DNA of 64,000 nucleotides from Solimonas marina (GTDB taxonomy: Bacteria > Pseudomonadota > Gammaproteobacteria > Nevskiales > Nevskiaceae), in contig NZ_JAAVXB010000003.1 of NCBI RefSeq assembly GCF_012241385.1, positions 62,001 to 126,000 of the forward strand, in the 5' to 3' direction. The notes below the pieces were generated by a model. That model had not been told where the DNA came from and ran no database searches. It worked only from the letters and a program-made list of their open reading frames with translations. Made by a program: the position numbers and the translations under genes. Shown here piece after piece: positions 19,120 through 30,741 of the stretch. Within the stretch, counting starts at the first letter, position 1. Every line of letters begins with the position of its first letter.

Positions 19120-20169
19120 ATGCCCGAGCCCGTCAGACCGCCGGAACGTCCTGTTCTCGGCATCGAAACCTCCTGCGACGAAACCGCCTGCGCCGTCTAC
19201 GACGGCGAGCGGGGACTGCTGGCGCACCGCCTGCACAGCCAGATCCGCCTGCACGCCGAATACGGTGGCGTGGTGCCGGAACTGGCGTCGCGCGATCACG
19301 TCGCCCGCATTCATGAACTGGTGCGGCAGGTGCTCGCCGAGTCCGGCGTGCCGGCGGCGGAACTCGGCGGCGTTGCGTATACCGCCGGCCCCGGCCTGAT
19401 CGGTGCGCTGATGGTCGGTGCGTCGGTTGCCGCCGGGCTGGCGACCGCGCTCGACCTGCCGTTGATCCCGGTCCATCACATGGAAGCGCACCTGCTGGCG
19501 CCGATGCTCGAGGAACGCCGGCCGACGTTTCCGTTCGTCGCGCTGCTGGTGTCCGGCGGCCATACGCTGCTGGTCGCGGTGCGCGGTGTCGGCGATTACG
19601 AGTTGCTCGGCGAAAGCCTCGACGACGCCGTTGGGGAAGCGTTCGACAAGACCGCCAAGCTGCTCGGCCTGCCGTATCCCGGTGGTCCGGAGCTGGCCAG
19701 GCTGGCCGAGGCCGGCAATGGCAGCCGCTTCAAGTTTCCGCGGCCGATGACCGATCGTCCGGGCCTGGACTTCAGCTTCAGCGGCTTGAAGACCGCCGTA
19801 CTGACGACCTTGCCGCAGGCGCCGGAAGCGGCCGACCGCGCCGATCTGGCCGCGTCGTTTCAGGAGGCGGTGACCGACACCCTGGCGATCAAGTGCCGCC
19901 GTGCGCTCGATGCCACCGGCTATACGCAGCTGGTGGTCGCCGGCGGCGTCGGCGCCAATCTGCGTCTGCGCGAAAAGCTCGGCGCGCTGGCGCAGCAGCA
20001 GGGCTTCGAGCTGTTCTTTCCGCGCCAGGCGTTCTGCACCGACAACGGCGCGATGATCGCCTACGCTGGCTGGGCGCGCCGCGCGCAGGGCCGCGCGACC
20101 CACGCCGGTCCGCTGTTCACGACGCCGCGCTGGCCGCTGGCCGAGCTGCGGCCGCCGGTCGCCGCCTGA
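19120..20169 (+). CDS. tsaD: tRNA N6-adenosine threonylcarbamoyltransferase
   Basis: Catalytic subunit that, with TsaB and TsaE, transfers threonylcarbamoyl to A37 of ANN-decoding tRNAs. The 349-aa protein has the Kae1/Gcp ASKHA fold: [17 protein letters not shown] at the N-terminus, the metal-binding HHMEAH (His120 and His124), LVSGGHT, and a C-terminal [10 protein letters not shown] that contributes the third metal ligand. Length is normal. It is divergent from rpsU, as in E. coli, and folB follows 26 bp after its stop. The start has a -10-like hexamer immediately upstream and may be leaderless. Confidence 0.97.
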   Translation: MPEPVRPPERPVLGIETSCDETACAVYDGERGLLAHRLHSQIRLHAEYGGVVPELASRDHVARIHELVRQVLAESGVPAAELGGVAYTAGPGLIGALMVGASVAAGLATALDLPLIPVHHMEAHLLAPMLEERRPTFPFVALLVSGGHTLLVAVRGVGDYELLGESLDDAVGEAFDKTAKLLGLPYPGGPELARLAEAGNGSRFKFPRPMTDRPGLDFSFSGLKTAVLTTLPQAPEAADRADLAASFQEAVTDTLAIKCRRALDATGYTQLVVAGGVGANLRLREKLGALAQQQGFELFFPRQAFCTDNGAMIAYAGWARRAQGRATHAGPLFTTPRWPLAELRPPVAA

Positions 20170-20195
20170 TCGGCCTTTTTCGGAGTCGCAACCAG

Positions 20196-20570
20196 ATGGA
20201 CAAAGTCTTCATCCGCGGGCTCGAGATCGAGACCATCGTCGGGGTTCACGCCTGGGAACGGCAGTTGCCGCGGCCGCTGATCATGACGCTGGAACTCGGC
20301 ACCGACACCCGCGATGCCGCGGCCAGCGACCAGGTCCGTGACGCCATCGACTACGACGCGGTCAGCCGCAGCGTGCGCGAGGTGGCCGAGCGCGAGCAGC
20401 CGCAGCTGCTCGAAACCCTCGCCGAGAAGATTGCGCGTGCGCTGTTCGAGCGCTGGCCGATCGTCAGCCTCAAGCTCGCCATCGACAAGCCCGGCGCGGT
20501 GGTCGGCGTCAAAAGCATCGGCGTCGAGATCGACCGCCGTCGCGAGGACTACGCCGTCTGCGGACGCTGA
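20196..20570 (+). CDS. folB: dihydroneopterin aldolase
   Basis: Converts 7,8-dihydroneopterin to 6-hydroxymethyl-dihydropterin in folate synthesis (and epimerises it to dihydromonapterin). The 124-aa protein has the FolB core: DKVFIRGLEIETIVGVHAWE with the conserved Glu, the mid-protein DYDAVSRSVREV, the catalytic LLETLAEKIA, and IDKPGAVVGVKSIGVEI. ATG 20196 fits the family N-terminus; the frame is open upstream within tsaD, but that part is not FolB. It probably forms a small operon with tsaD, and its end overlaps the convergent gmhB by 22 bp. Confidence 0.95.
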   Translation: MDKVFIRGLEIETIVGVHAWERQLPRPLIMTLELGTDTRDAAASDQVRDAIDYDAVSRSVREVAEREQPQLLETLAEKIARALFERWPIVSLKLAIDKPGAVVGVKSIGVEIDRRREDYAVCGR

Positions 20571-21118
20571 GGTGGCAGGTTGCCGCTGAGCAGGGCGACA
20601 GTGAAGTCGGCGAGCGTGTCGTAGATTGCGGTATCGCCGAGCGCCTCGGCATAGCGGCGCTCGGTCTCGCGGCCATTGCCGGTACGGACCAGGATGGGCC
20701 GCGCGCCGGCGGCGCGTGCCGCTTCCAGATCACGCCATGAATCGCCGACCGACGGCACGCCGTCCAGCGACACGCCCAGCCGCTTTGCCAGCTCCAACGA
20801 CATGCCCGGCGCCGGCTTGCGCTGCGGGCCCGGCTGCTGCGGGTGGTCGGGCGCGAAGAAAATGCCGTCGATGCGGCCGCCAGCCTCGGCCAGCAGTCCC
20901 TGCAGGCGGTCGTTGATCGCACTGAATGCGTCGTAGTCGAACAGCTTCTGGCCCAGGCCCGACTGATTGGTGGCGATGAAGACGCGATAGCCGCCCTGGC
21001 ACAGGCGCGCGATCGCCTCGATGCTGCCGGGAATCGGCTGCCACTCGGCGGCCGATCGCACATGGTTCGGCGAGTCCTCGTTGATGACGCCGTCGCGGTC
21101 GAGAATGACGAGTTTCAT
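20549..21118 (-). CDS. gmhB: D-glycero-D-manno-heptose 1,7-bisphosphate 7-phosphatase (GmhB-like)
   Basis: HAD-superfamily phosphatase of ADP-heptose synthesis for LPS inner core. The 189-aa protein has the DxDGVIN motif (LDRDGVIN, nucleophile Asp8 and acid/base Asp10), motif II TNQSGLG, the basic motif RKPAPGM, and the final GDSWRDLEAA. Odd: GmhB proteins normally carry a Cys/His zinc-binding loop just before RKP; here that loop reads FFAPDHPQQPGPQ with no Cys. A histidinol-phosphate-type substrate cannot be excluded. The gene lies near glyS, as in Pseudomonas, and its start overlaps the stop of the upstream NTF2-fold gene (ATGA), implying translational coupling. Confidence 0.87.
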   Translation of the reverse strand: MKLVILDRDGVINEDSPNHVRSAAEWQPIPGSIEAIARLCQGGYRVFIATNQSGLGQKLFDYDAFSAINDRLQGLLAEAGGRIDGIFFAPDHPQQPGPQRKPAPGMSLELAKRLGVSLDGVPSVGDSWRDLEAARAAGARPILVRTGNGRETERRYAEALGDTAIYDTLADFTVALLSGNLPPQRPQTA

Positions 21119-21495
21119 TCGAGCGTCTCTACGGCTGGTGCAAGCAACACCGGACTGCCGACGTGGAACGAGGCCTTGCGGATCAGTCCGCCGTCGACTT
21201 CATAGATACACAGCATCTCGATCGTGCCCTTGCCCTCGGGGAAATTGCGGGTGATCCGCTCATGGTCGACGACGATCGGGCCGAGCCGCGTGCGGTGAAT
21301 GAGCCGGGCGTGCAAGTCCGGCTCGGTGAACCGCGCGCGGATGCGGCCTCGTATTTCATCGTGACCGCGTGCCAGCAGCGCGCCATGCAGTTCGTACTGC
21401 TCCGCGTCCGGGGCGTAAGTGCCGATCCAGCTGTCGAGATCTTTCGCGTTATAGGCGTCCAGCTGGCGCTGGACGACTTGCTCTGGGTGGTCCAT
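21115..21495 (-). CDS. NTF2-fold (SnoaL-like) small protein
   Basis: 126-aa protein of the NTF2/SnoaL-like cone fold, a scaffold used by isomerases, cyclases and simple ligand binders. Seen: the helical start VVQRQLDAYNAKDLDSWIGTYAPDA, then strands ending IVVDHERITRNFPEGKGTIEMLCIYEV. This matches the common 'nuclear transport factor 2 family' stress or hypothetical proteins. No catalytic residue set of ketosteroid isomerase is evident. I chose ATG 21495; an in-frame ATG 36 bp upstream is possible. Its stop overlaps the gmhB start by 4 bp. Function unknown. Confidence 0.75.
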   Translation of the reverse strand: MDHPEQVVQRQLDAYNAKDLDSWIGTYAPDAEQYELHGALLARGHDEIRGRIRARFTEPDLHARLIHRTRLGPIVVDHERITRNFPEGKGTIEMLCIYEVDGGLIRKASFHVGSPVLLAPAVETLE

Positions 21496-21597
21496 CGAGC
21501 GTGTACGGAGTGGCAATGATGCAGAGGGCATGCAGAGTAGCGCCGATTGCGCGCGGTCGCATGTGGGCCAGCGGCGCGCCGGGTCGACGGGTCGGAG

Positions 21598-21865
21598 CCC
21601 CTCGATACGATCGCTGCGCGATCACTCGGGACAGGCCCCTCGATACAGCCACGGTGCGATCACTCGGGACAGGCCCCTCGATACAGCCACGGTGCGATCA
21701 CTCGGGACAGGCCCCTCGATACAGTCGCTGCGCGATCACTCGGGACAGGCTCCTCGATACAGCCGCGGTGCGATCACTCGGGACAGGCCCTTCGATACAG
21801 CCGCGGCGCGACCGCCCGGGTCCCTCGATACACGGTGCCTGTGGCACCGCACTCGGGACGATCGG
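21598..21865. repeat. 38-bp tandem direct repeat tract (about six units)
   Basis: Five complete contiguous 38-bp units start at 21598, 21636, 21674, 21712 and 21750; a sixth, partly diverged, starts at 21788 and a degenerate seventh at 21821. Units share CCTCGATAC near the start and ATCACTCGGGACAGG at the end, with about 10 variable bases between. Units 2 and 3 are identical. The seventh unit contains the hairpin CGGTGCC-tgt-GGCACCG (21833–21849), and an inverted copy of the core (GTGTATCGAGG) occurs at 21926–21936. The 492-bp gap 21496–21987 holds no gene apart from this tract and the glyS terminator. Confidence 0.9.
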
Positions 21866-21962
21866 AGAGGTTTCGCATCTAGGTCATCGGCCCACCGTTC
21901 ATGCCGAGTGCCGCGCGTCAGCGCGGTGTATCGAGGCACGCGCCGGGGCCAGGCGTAATCGC

Positions 21963-21983
21963 GAGAAAAGCAGCGCTTTTCTC
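21963..21983 (-). terminator. stem-loop after glyS
   Basis: Perfect 9-bp inverted repeat GAGAAAAGC-agc-GCTTTTCTC, only 4 bp past the glyS stop codon; the descending arm supplies TTTT on the minus strand. Confidence 0.6.
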
Positions 21984-21987
21984 AGGG

Positions 21988-24054
21988 CTACCCCGGCAGC
22001 TGCGAGAGGTCGGCGACGGCGCGGCAGGCGGCGTCGAAGCGGGCCAGCAGCGCGAGACGGTTGGCGCGCACCACGGCGTCCTCGGCGTTGACCATCACGC
22101 CGTCGAAAAATGCGTCGATTGGCTCGCGCAGCGCGGCGAGGTTGACGAGCTGCTGGGCGTAGTCGGTGCTTTGCGCATTCTGCGCGGTGACCGCGTCGAT
22201 CTGTGCCTGCAGCGTCTTTTCGGCGTCATGCTCGAAGCGCGTGGCATCGATCGCATCGCCGACGTCGCCGGCCTGCTTGAGGATGTTGCGTACGCGCTTG
22301 TTGGCGGCGGCGAGGTTCGGTGCCGCGGCGTGCGTGGCGAAGCTGTGCACGGCCAACAGGCGACGGCGGAAATCCAGCGGCTGCGTGATGCCGAGCGCGC
22401 GTACCGCCTCGAAGGTTTCGCTGGCGATGGTGCGTGCGTCGATCTCCTGGCCGACCAGGTAGGCGCGCAGGCGCTCCTGCACGAAGTCGACGAGTTCGCT
22501 CAGCGTCGCCGCGTCGCGCTTGCCGGCGGGCTGCTGCTCCAGTGCGTAACGCAGCATTTCGACGAGATCGAGCGGCAGCTCGGCCTCGAGGCAGATGCGC
22601 AGCACGCCGAGCGCGGCGCGGCGCAGCGCGAACGGATCTTTGCTGGCGGTCGGCTTCTGGCCGATCGCGAAAATGCCGGCCAGGGTGTCGAGCTTGTCGG
22701 CCAGCGCGACGATCTGACCCTCGCGCGTGGCCGGAATCGGCGTGCCCTGCTGGGTCGGCAGATAGTGCTCGCGGATCGCGGTGGCGACCGCCGCCGGCTC
22801 GCCGGCCTTGCTCGCGTAGTAGCCGCCCATCAGGCCCTGCAGTTCCGGAAACTCGAAGACCATCTTGGTCACGAGGTCGTTCTTGCACAGGCTGGCGGCA
22901 CGCCGCGCCGCGGTGACATCGGCACCCAGCGTCTCGGCGATGCGGCCGGCCAGCGCGACGATGCGGCCGACCTTGGCGGCGGTGGTGCCGAGTTCCTTCT
23001 GGAAGGTCACGGTCTCGAGCGTCTCGCCATAGGCGGCGAGCGGCTGCTTGAGATCCTGTTGCCAGAAGAACAAGGCATCGGCCAGGCGCGGGCGCACGAC
23101 GCGTTCGTTGCCGGTGATCACCTGCGTGACGTCGCGCGACTCGATGTTGGCGACCGTGATGAAGGCATGGGTCAGCTGCGTCTGCGCGACGTCACTGAAC
23201 ACCGTGAAGTAGCGCTGATTGGTCTCGACGGTGGCGACGATGACCTCCGGCGGCAGTTCAAGGAAGTGTTCCTCGAAATGACCGGTGATCGCGACCGGCC
23301 ATTCGACCAGCGCCGCGACTTCTTCGAGCAGGTCGTCGGTGATGCGCGCGTGGCCGTGCATCGCCGCGGCCTGCTTTTCGATCTGATGACGGATTTCCGC
23401 CTTGCGCGACGCGAGATCGGCCCAGACGTGCGCGGCGCGCAGCGCGTCGGCATAGGCCGCGGGCTCCGTTAGCTCGATCGCCGCCGGCGCATGAAAGCGA
23501 TGGCCGTAGCTCAGGCGACCGGCGCTCAGCCCGAAGCGTTGCAGTGGCACGACGTCGGTGCCGAACAGACAGCACAGCCATTGCACCGGGCGCACGAAGG
23601 TTTCGTCGCCGTTGCCCCAGCGCATACGCTTGGGCACCAGTTCGTCCATCTGCTTGAGGGTGTCCTCGAAGATGTCGGCGAGCAGCTCGGCGGTGGCCTT
23701 GCCCGGACTTTGGCGCGCGAAGTAGAGCTTGCCGTCTTTCTCGCCGAGATCGCTGAACTCGACGCCGCACGACTTGGCGAAGCCCAGGCCCGCCGGCGTC
23801 GGTTGGCCATCCTTGATCGCCGCTTTCAGTGCCGGACCCAGGCGCTCCTGGGTCTGCATCGGCTGTTGTTCGTCGACGTCGGCGATCAGCACCGCGAGGC
23901 GTCGCGGCGTCGCGAAGCTTTCGACCGCGCCGTGGCCGAGGCCGCGCTTGGTCAGGCCGTCGCCGATGCCGCGCGTCAGCGCCGCCGACAGCGGAGCAAC
24001 ATAGCGGGCCGGCAAATCTTCGGTTCCGATTTCGAGCAGGAGAGCGCGTGACAT
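21988..24054 (-). CDS. glyS: glycyl-tRNA synthetase beta subunit
   Basis: Beta subunit of the alpha2-beta2 glycyl-tRNA synthetase, supplying tRNA binding. The 688-aa protein starts with the standard LLLEIGTEDLPARYV, contains the HD-like domain motifs in the middle (KNDLVTKMVFEFPELQGLMGGYYA), and ends with the anticodon-binding-like domain (FFDGVMVNAEDAVVRANRLALLA). Length is typical. Its partner glyQ lies 2.8 kb upstream on the same strand, separated by katG on the opposite strand and a terminator, so glyS must have its own promoter, probably in the AT-rich patch at 24141–24203. Confidence 0.97.
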   Translation of the reverse strand: MSRALLLEIGTEDLPARYVAPLSAALTRGIGDGLTKRGLGHGAVESFATPRRLAVLIADVDEQQPMQTQERLGPALKAAIKDGQPTPAGLGFAKSCGVEFSDLGEKDGKLYFARQSPGKATAELLADIFEDTLKQMDELVPKRMRWGNGDETFVRPVQWLCCLFGTDVVPLQRFGLSAGRLSYGHRFHAPAAIELTEPAAYADALRAAHVWADLASRKAEIRHQIEKQAAAMHGHARITDDLLEEVAALVEWPVAITGHFEEHFLELPPEVIVATVETNQRYFTVFSDVAQTQLTHAFITVANIESRDVTQVITGNERVVRPRLADALFFWQQDLKQPLAAYGETLETVTFQKELGTTAAKVGRIVALAGRIAETLGADVTAARRAASLCKNDLVTKMVFEFPELQGLMGGYYASKAGEPAAVATAIREHYLPTQQGTPIPATREGQIVALADKLDTLAGIFAIGQKPTASKDPFALRRAALGVLRICLEAELPLDLVEMLRYALEQQPAGKRDAATLSELVDFVQERLRAYLVGQEIDARTIASETFEAVRALGITQPLDFRRRLLAVHSFATHAAAPNLAAANKRVRNILKQAGDVGDAIDATRFEHDAEKTLQAQIDAVTAQNAQSTDYAQQLVNLAALREPIDAFFDGVMVNAEDAVVRANRLALLARFDAACRAVADLSQLPG

Positions 24055-24140
24055 GGCGTGCGGACAGCGTCAAAGCAAAAGAGCGCGCGATTGTCCGGGA
24101 TTCGGGGCGAGGCGCCAACCGGGCGCGTGTGGCGGTCTCG

Positions 24141-24203
24141 GTCTTATTGAAGGAAATAACTATGAAGTTGAAACAAACAATCAATTTCAATAATGAATAA
24201 AAG
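24141..24203. promoter_or_regulatory. AT-rich island upstream of glyS with a dyad and a 12-codon ORF
   Basis: An A+T-rich patch in otherwise GC-rich sequence, lying upstream of both glyS (minus) and the small katG-side gene (plus). It holds a dyad TTGAAA-N11-TTTCAA (24168–24190) and a tiny ORF (ATG 24162 to TAA 24200, 12 codons) with AGGA 7 nt before its ATG. It is the likely promoter region for glyS; the peptide may be chance. Confidence 0.45.
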
Positions 24204-24244
24204 GGGCGTACGTTAAGAGTCAGACGCTACTCAAGGGCCTTGCC

Positions 24245-24451
24245 ATGAAGACTTTCGCCTACGCGGCCGCCGCTGCGACTCCCTCGATCGGGGCTGTTGC
24301 GCCGCGCCGTCGCCCGGCACGATCGCAGCATTTGTCGCTGCGCACCTGGACCGCGGCGCTGATGCTGCTGCTCGGCGCCGCGGCGCTGACCGATCTGAGC
24401 GTCGACCCCGCGGTGCGCGGCGCGCTGGTCGAGCAGATGCAGTTGCGCTGA
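24245..24451 (+). CDS. small putative membrane protein
   Basis: 68-aa predicted protein with an N-terminal Ala-rich segment, a basic stretch (RRRPARSQH), one hydrophobic helix (WTAALMLLLGAAALTDL, about residues 35–51) and a short tail. An AAGGG ribosome site lies 7 nt before the ATG. I recognise no family. It sits between glyS and katG, on the katG strand and 136 bp before it, and is part of the segment that separates glyQ from glyS. It could be a real small inner-membrane protein; support is only the start signal and the helix. Confidence 0.45.
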   Translation: MKTFAYAAAAATPSIGAVAPRRRPARSQHLSLRTWTAALMLLLGAAALTDLSVDPAVRGALVEQMQLR

Positions 24452-24554
24452 TTTCCATAGTCGTGCCGGTGGCCGCCAGGTCGCCGTCGCGCGACTACCA
24501 TCGGCCACGAGGCTGTCACCCCCGAGGGCGCAGACTTCATGTGGTTGCGTGTGA

Positions 24555-26726
<2,172 letters not shown>

Positions 26727-26766
26727 TGCCGGACTGAGCCAGGCAGCCGTCGCGCGACCCAGCAAA

Positions 26767-26800
26767 AAAAGGCCGCCGGAAGCGATTCCGGCGGCCTTTT
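26767..26800. terminator. bidirectional terminator between katG and glyQ
   Basis: Perfect 14-bp inverted repeat (AAAAGGCCGCCGGA / TCCGGCGGCCTTTT) with a 6-nt loop, between convergent katG and glyQ. Confidence 0.9.
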
Positions 26801-26838
26801 CTTTGATCTTTGCCGACGAGTGCTGGACGAGGTGCCGG

Positions 26839-27741
26839 TCAGGCGGCCTGCGCGGGTGTCGCCAGCATCGGAAATCCGAGCGCTTCGCGGGCCTTGAAAT
26901 ACGCCTCGGCGCAGCCGCGCGCCAGCGTGCGCACACGCAGGATGTAGGCTTGGCGTTCGGTGACACTGATCGCGCCGCGCGCGTCGAGCAGGTTGAACGC
27001 GTGCGAGCAGCTGACCATGCGCTCGTAGGCCGGCAGCGGCAGTGGCGTGTCCAGGCCGAGCAGGTGCTGACACTCGGCCTCGGCCTTGTTGAAGCGCTCG
27101 AACAGCGCTGTCACGTCGGCGTGCTCGAAGTTGTAGGTGCTCTGCTCGACTTCGTTCTGGTGGTAGACGTCGCCATAGGTGACGACGCGGCCGCCGGTGT
27201 CCGACCAGACCAGGTCGTAGACCGATTCGACTTTCTGGATATACATCGCCAGGCGTTCGAGGCCGTAGGTGATCTCGCCGGCCACGGGCCGGCATTCCAG
27301 ACCGCCGACCTGCTGGAAGTATGTGAACTGCGTGACTTCCATGCCGTTCAGCCAGACTTCCCAGCCCAGGCCCCAGGCGCCAAGCGTCGGCGATTCCCAG
27401 TTGTCCTCGACGAAGCGGATGTCGTGGGTCAGCGGATCGAAGCCGAGCAGCTTCAGCGATTGCAGATAAAGGTCCTGGATGTTGGCCGGACTCGGCTTCA
27501 TCAGCACCTGGAACTGGTAGTAGTGCTGCAGCCGGTTCGGGTTGTCGCCGTAGCGGCCGTCGGTCGGGCGACGGCTCGGCTGCACGTAGGCAGTGTTCCA
27601 CGGTTCCGGACCGACCGCGCGCAGGAAGGTCGACCAGTGGAAGGTGCCAGCGCCCATTTCCATGTCCATCGGCTGCACGAGCACGCAGCCCTGCTCGGCC
27701 CAGAATTTCTGCAGCGTGAGAATGATGTCCTGGAACGTCAT
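26839..27741 (-). CDS. glyQ: glycyl-tRNA synthetase alpha subunit
   Basis: Catalytic alpha subunit of the bacterial alpha2-beta2 glycyl-tRNA synthetase (class II core; binds glycine and ATP). The 300-aa protein begins [18 protein letters not shown] and contains [19 protein letters not shown], the class II motif-like [25 protein letters not shown] region and the C-terminal YDLVWSD…YNFEHAD segment. Length is normal. It usually forms an operon with glyS; here it ends in a terminator and katG intervenes. The start codon is 131 bp from the divergent carbonic anhydrase gene. Confidence 0.97.
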   Translation of the reverse strand: MTFQDIILTLQKFWAEQGCVLVQPMDMEMGAGTFHWSTFLRAVGPEPWNTAYVQPSRRPTDGRYGDNPNRLQHYYQFQVLMKPSPANIQDLYLQSLKLLGFDPLTHDIRFVEDNWESPTLGAWGLGWEVWLNGMEVTQFTYFQQVGGLECRPVAGEITYGLERLAMYIQKVESVYDLVWSDTGGRVVTYGDVYHQNEVEQSTYNFEHADVTALFERFNKAEAECQHLLGLDTPLPLPAYERMVSCSHAFNLLDARGAISVTERQAYILRVRTLARGCAEAYFKAREALGFPMLATPAQAA

Positions 27742-27872
27742 GGCAACGGAAACGGCACGGCTGAAAGGGCCGCGAGTATATCAATCGCCGCAGCCTGCCC
27801 GGCCATCGCTTCGGGCGAGGAAATGTCGCGCGACCTCCCCGCTGTCATGCCGGCGCGGCTATAGTCGCGGCT

Positions 27873-28526
27873 ATGCACACGCTCGACCATCTGTTCCTCA
27901 AGAATCAGGCCTGGGCTCGGGCGCGTGTGGCCGAGGACCCGGACTTTTTCCAGCGACTCGAGAGCCAGCAGCGACCCGACTATCTGTGGATCGGCTGCGC
28001 CGATTCGCGAGTGCCGGCCAATGAGATTCTCGGCCTGCCGCCGGGCGAGGTCTTCGTCCACCGCAACGTCGCCAACGTCGTCGTTCATAGCGATTTCAAT
28101 TGCTTGGCGGTGATGCAGTTCGCGGTCGAGGTGCTCAAGGTCAAGCACATCATGGTCGTCGGCCACTATGGCTGTGGCGGCGTCGGCCTGGCGCTGCGGC
28201 GTGAGCGCATCGGCATGTCCGACAACTGGCTGCGCCACGTGCGCGACGTGGCCGATGGTCACTGGACGCAGCTGTCGGCGGTGTCGGAAGATCAGCAGCA
28301 TGACCGGCTCTGCGAGCTCAATGCCGTGCGTCAGGTCCTGCATGTCGGCCAGACCACGGTCGTCGAGGATGCCTGGCAGCGCGGCCAGCCGTTGAGCCTG
28401 CACGCCATGTGCTACAGCCTCAAGGACGGCCTGCTGCGCGATCTGGGCATGACGGTCGACGCGCCGACCCAACTCGCGTATCAATACGAGCGGGCGGTCG
28501 AGCGGATTTTCGCGCCGGATCGCTGA
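27873..28526 (+). CDS. can: beta-class carbonic anhydrase
   Basis: Zinc enzyme interconverting CO2 and bicarbonate in the cytoplasm, supplying bicarbonate for carboxylases. In the 217-aa protein the zinc ligands Cys42, His98 and Cys101 (IGCADSRVP and GHYGCGG) and the Asp44–Arg46 pair fall at exactly the positions of E. coli Can. Length is standard. A TATAGT hexamer ends 7 nt before the ATG and no Shine–Dalgarno sequence is visible, so this is another leaderless candidate. glnA follows 143 bp downstream behind its own sigma-54-type promoter. Confidence 0.96.
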   Translation: MHTLDHLFLKNQAWARARVAEDPDFFQRLESQQRPDYLWIGCADSRVPANEILGLPPGEVFVHRNVANVVVHSDFNCLAVMQFAVEVLKVKHIMVVGHYGCGGVGLALRRERIGMSDNWLRHVRDVADGHWTQLSAVSEDQQHDRLCELNAVRQVLHVGQTTVVEDAWQRGQPLSLHAMCYSLKDGLLRDLGMTVDAPTQLAYQYERAVERIFAPDR

Positions 28527-28586
28527 TCCTGCCGATTTTGCCGTGGCACCGGGTCGAATGACGTATACGGGTTTTCAACCAGTGTC

Positions 28587-28602
28587 TGGCATGCTTCATG
28601 CT
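28587..28602 (+). promoter_or_regulatory. sigma-54 promoter of glnA
   Basis: TGGCATGCTTCATGCT matches the -24/-12 consensus TGGCAC-N5-TTGCW at 14 positions counting free ones, with the invariant GG and GC at the required 10-bp offset (mismatches C6 to T and T12 to A). It lies 68 bp before glnA. The ntrBC genes downstream supply the activator. Confidence 0.72.
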
Positions 28603-28669
28603 GGATTCAGCCCCGCGACAGCCGGTCCCCGGCGGCGTCCGATTTTTGTAAGTCCCTAAGGAGAGACCC

Positions 28670-30079
<1,410 letters not shown>

Positions 30080-30099
30080 TCGAGTCTGTTGCGGTACCG

Positions 30100-30130
30100 A
30101 ATGCCCCGCCGACCGGCGGGGCATTTTCTT
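30100..30130 (+). terminator. intrinsic terminator of glnA
   Basis: GC-rich inverted repeat (AATGCCCCGCCG / CGGCGGGGCATT) with a minimal loop, followed by a T-rich tail TTTCTTTT, 20 bp after the glnA stop. Confidence 0.87.
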
Positions 30131-30188
30131 TTGTGCGGCGGCTGGCGGGTGCGGTGCTTTTCGTGCCGCCACCACCTAAGCTGCAGCC

Positions 30189-30719
30189 ATGAAGCCTTTG
30201 ATGCTGTTCGCGGTGGGGCTGGCGCTGACGGCGACCTTCGTGGCCACCGCCGGCGAGCCCGTCTACCGCTATATCGACGCCGACGGCGTCGTGCACTACA
30301 CCGATCGTGCACCGGAGCGGAACGCGCGGCCGCTCAAGCTTGAAGCGCCGTCCGGTACGACGCCATCGCGACCGCCGGCTTTCTATTCGGCGGAGGCCCT
30401 GCGTGAAGCGGCGCGTTTTGCCGTACGCATCGAGTCGCCAACGCCCGGCGAGCGGGACGTCGAAGCGCACGGAGCGGTCGCCGCGGCCAGCGTCATGCCG
30501 GGCTTGGTTAGTGGTTTTCACCTGGTTTATCAACTGGATGGAAAATCTCTGAGCCCGCAGCCCGTCGATGATCTGAGTGTGTCGATGGGGGCGTTGGCGC
30601 CCGGCCGGCACACCTTGGTCGTGGTGCTGCTGGACGATCGCGGCGCCGAGCGCGCCCGGTCGGTACCCGCCGTCTTCGACGTGCCAAGCGCCAGTTTGGC
30701 CAACAACGCACCAAGATAA
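30189..30719 (+). CDS. DUF4124 domain exported protein
   Basis: 176-aa protein with a signal peptide (about 1–21) followed at once by a DUF4124 motif (VYRYIDADGVVHYTDRAPE), a short domain common in proteobacterial envelope proteins and often found near glnA–ntrBC. The remainder (about 60–170) looks like a beta-rich domain with LVSGFHLVYQLDGKSL and GRHTLVVVLLDDRG, resembling an Ig-like fold. Function unknown. It sits between the glnA terminator and the ntrB promoter; the NtrC-type operator starts 8 bp past its stop codon. Confidence 0.85.
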   Translation: MKPLMLFAVGLALTATFVATAGEPVYRYIDADGVVHYTDRAPERNARPLKLEAPSGTTPSRPPAFYSAEALREAARFAVRIESPTPGERDVEAHGAVAAASVMPGLVSGFHLVYQLDGKSLSPQPVDDLSVSMGALAPGRHTLVVVLLDDRGAERARSVPAVFDVPSASLANNAPR

Positions 30720-30726
30720 TCATTAA

Positions 30727-30741
30727 GCACTATAGTGGTGC
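30727..30741 (+). promoter_or_regulatory. NtrC-type operator overlapping the ntrB -10
   Basis: GCACTATAGTGGTGC differs at one base from the symmetric NtrC site GCACCA-N3-TGGTGC and contains a -10 hexamer TATAGT (30731–30736). In enteric bacteria an NtrC site likewise overlaps the promoter in front of glnL (ntrB) and lets NtrC repress it. Autoregulation of ntrBC is inferred. Confidence 0.7.

Noticed and set aside
21115-21495. Second ketosteroid isomerase
   Set aside because: NTF2 fold only; the Tyr14/Asp38-type motif (VEDPVGS) is absent, and the gene lies in a housekeeping context.
21598-21830. Possible CRISPR array
   Set aside because: The units are contiguous 38-bp direct repeats; the variable part is only about 10 bp, recurs between units (2 and 3 are identical), and no cas gene is present.
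21901-23472. Long open frame antisense to glyS
   Set aside because: Arg/Ala/Gly/Glu-rich shadow of glyS, without a ribosome site or family match; the repeat tract enters its 5' end.
24162-24200. A 12-codon coding gene
   Set aside because: A ribosome site is present but the frame is too short to call as a gene; kept only as part of the AT-rich island observation.
26839-27741. Single-chain glycyl-tRNA synthetase
   Set aside because: The alpha and beta subunits are separate full-length genes; neither is a fusion or fragment.
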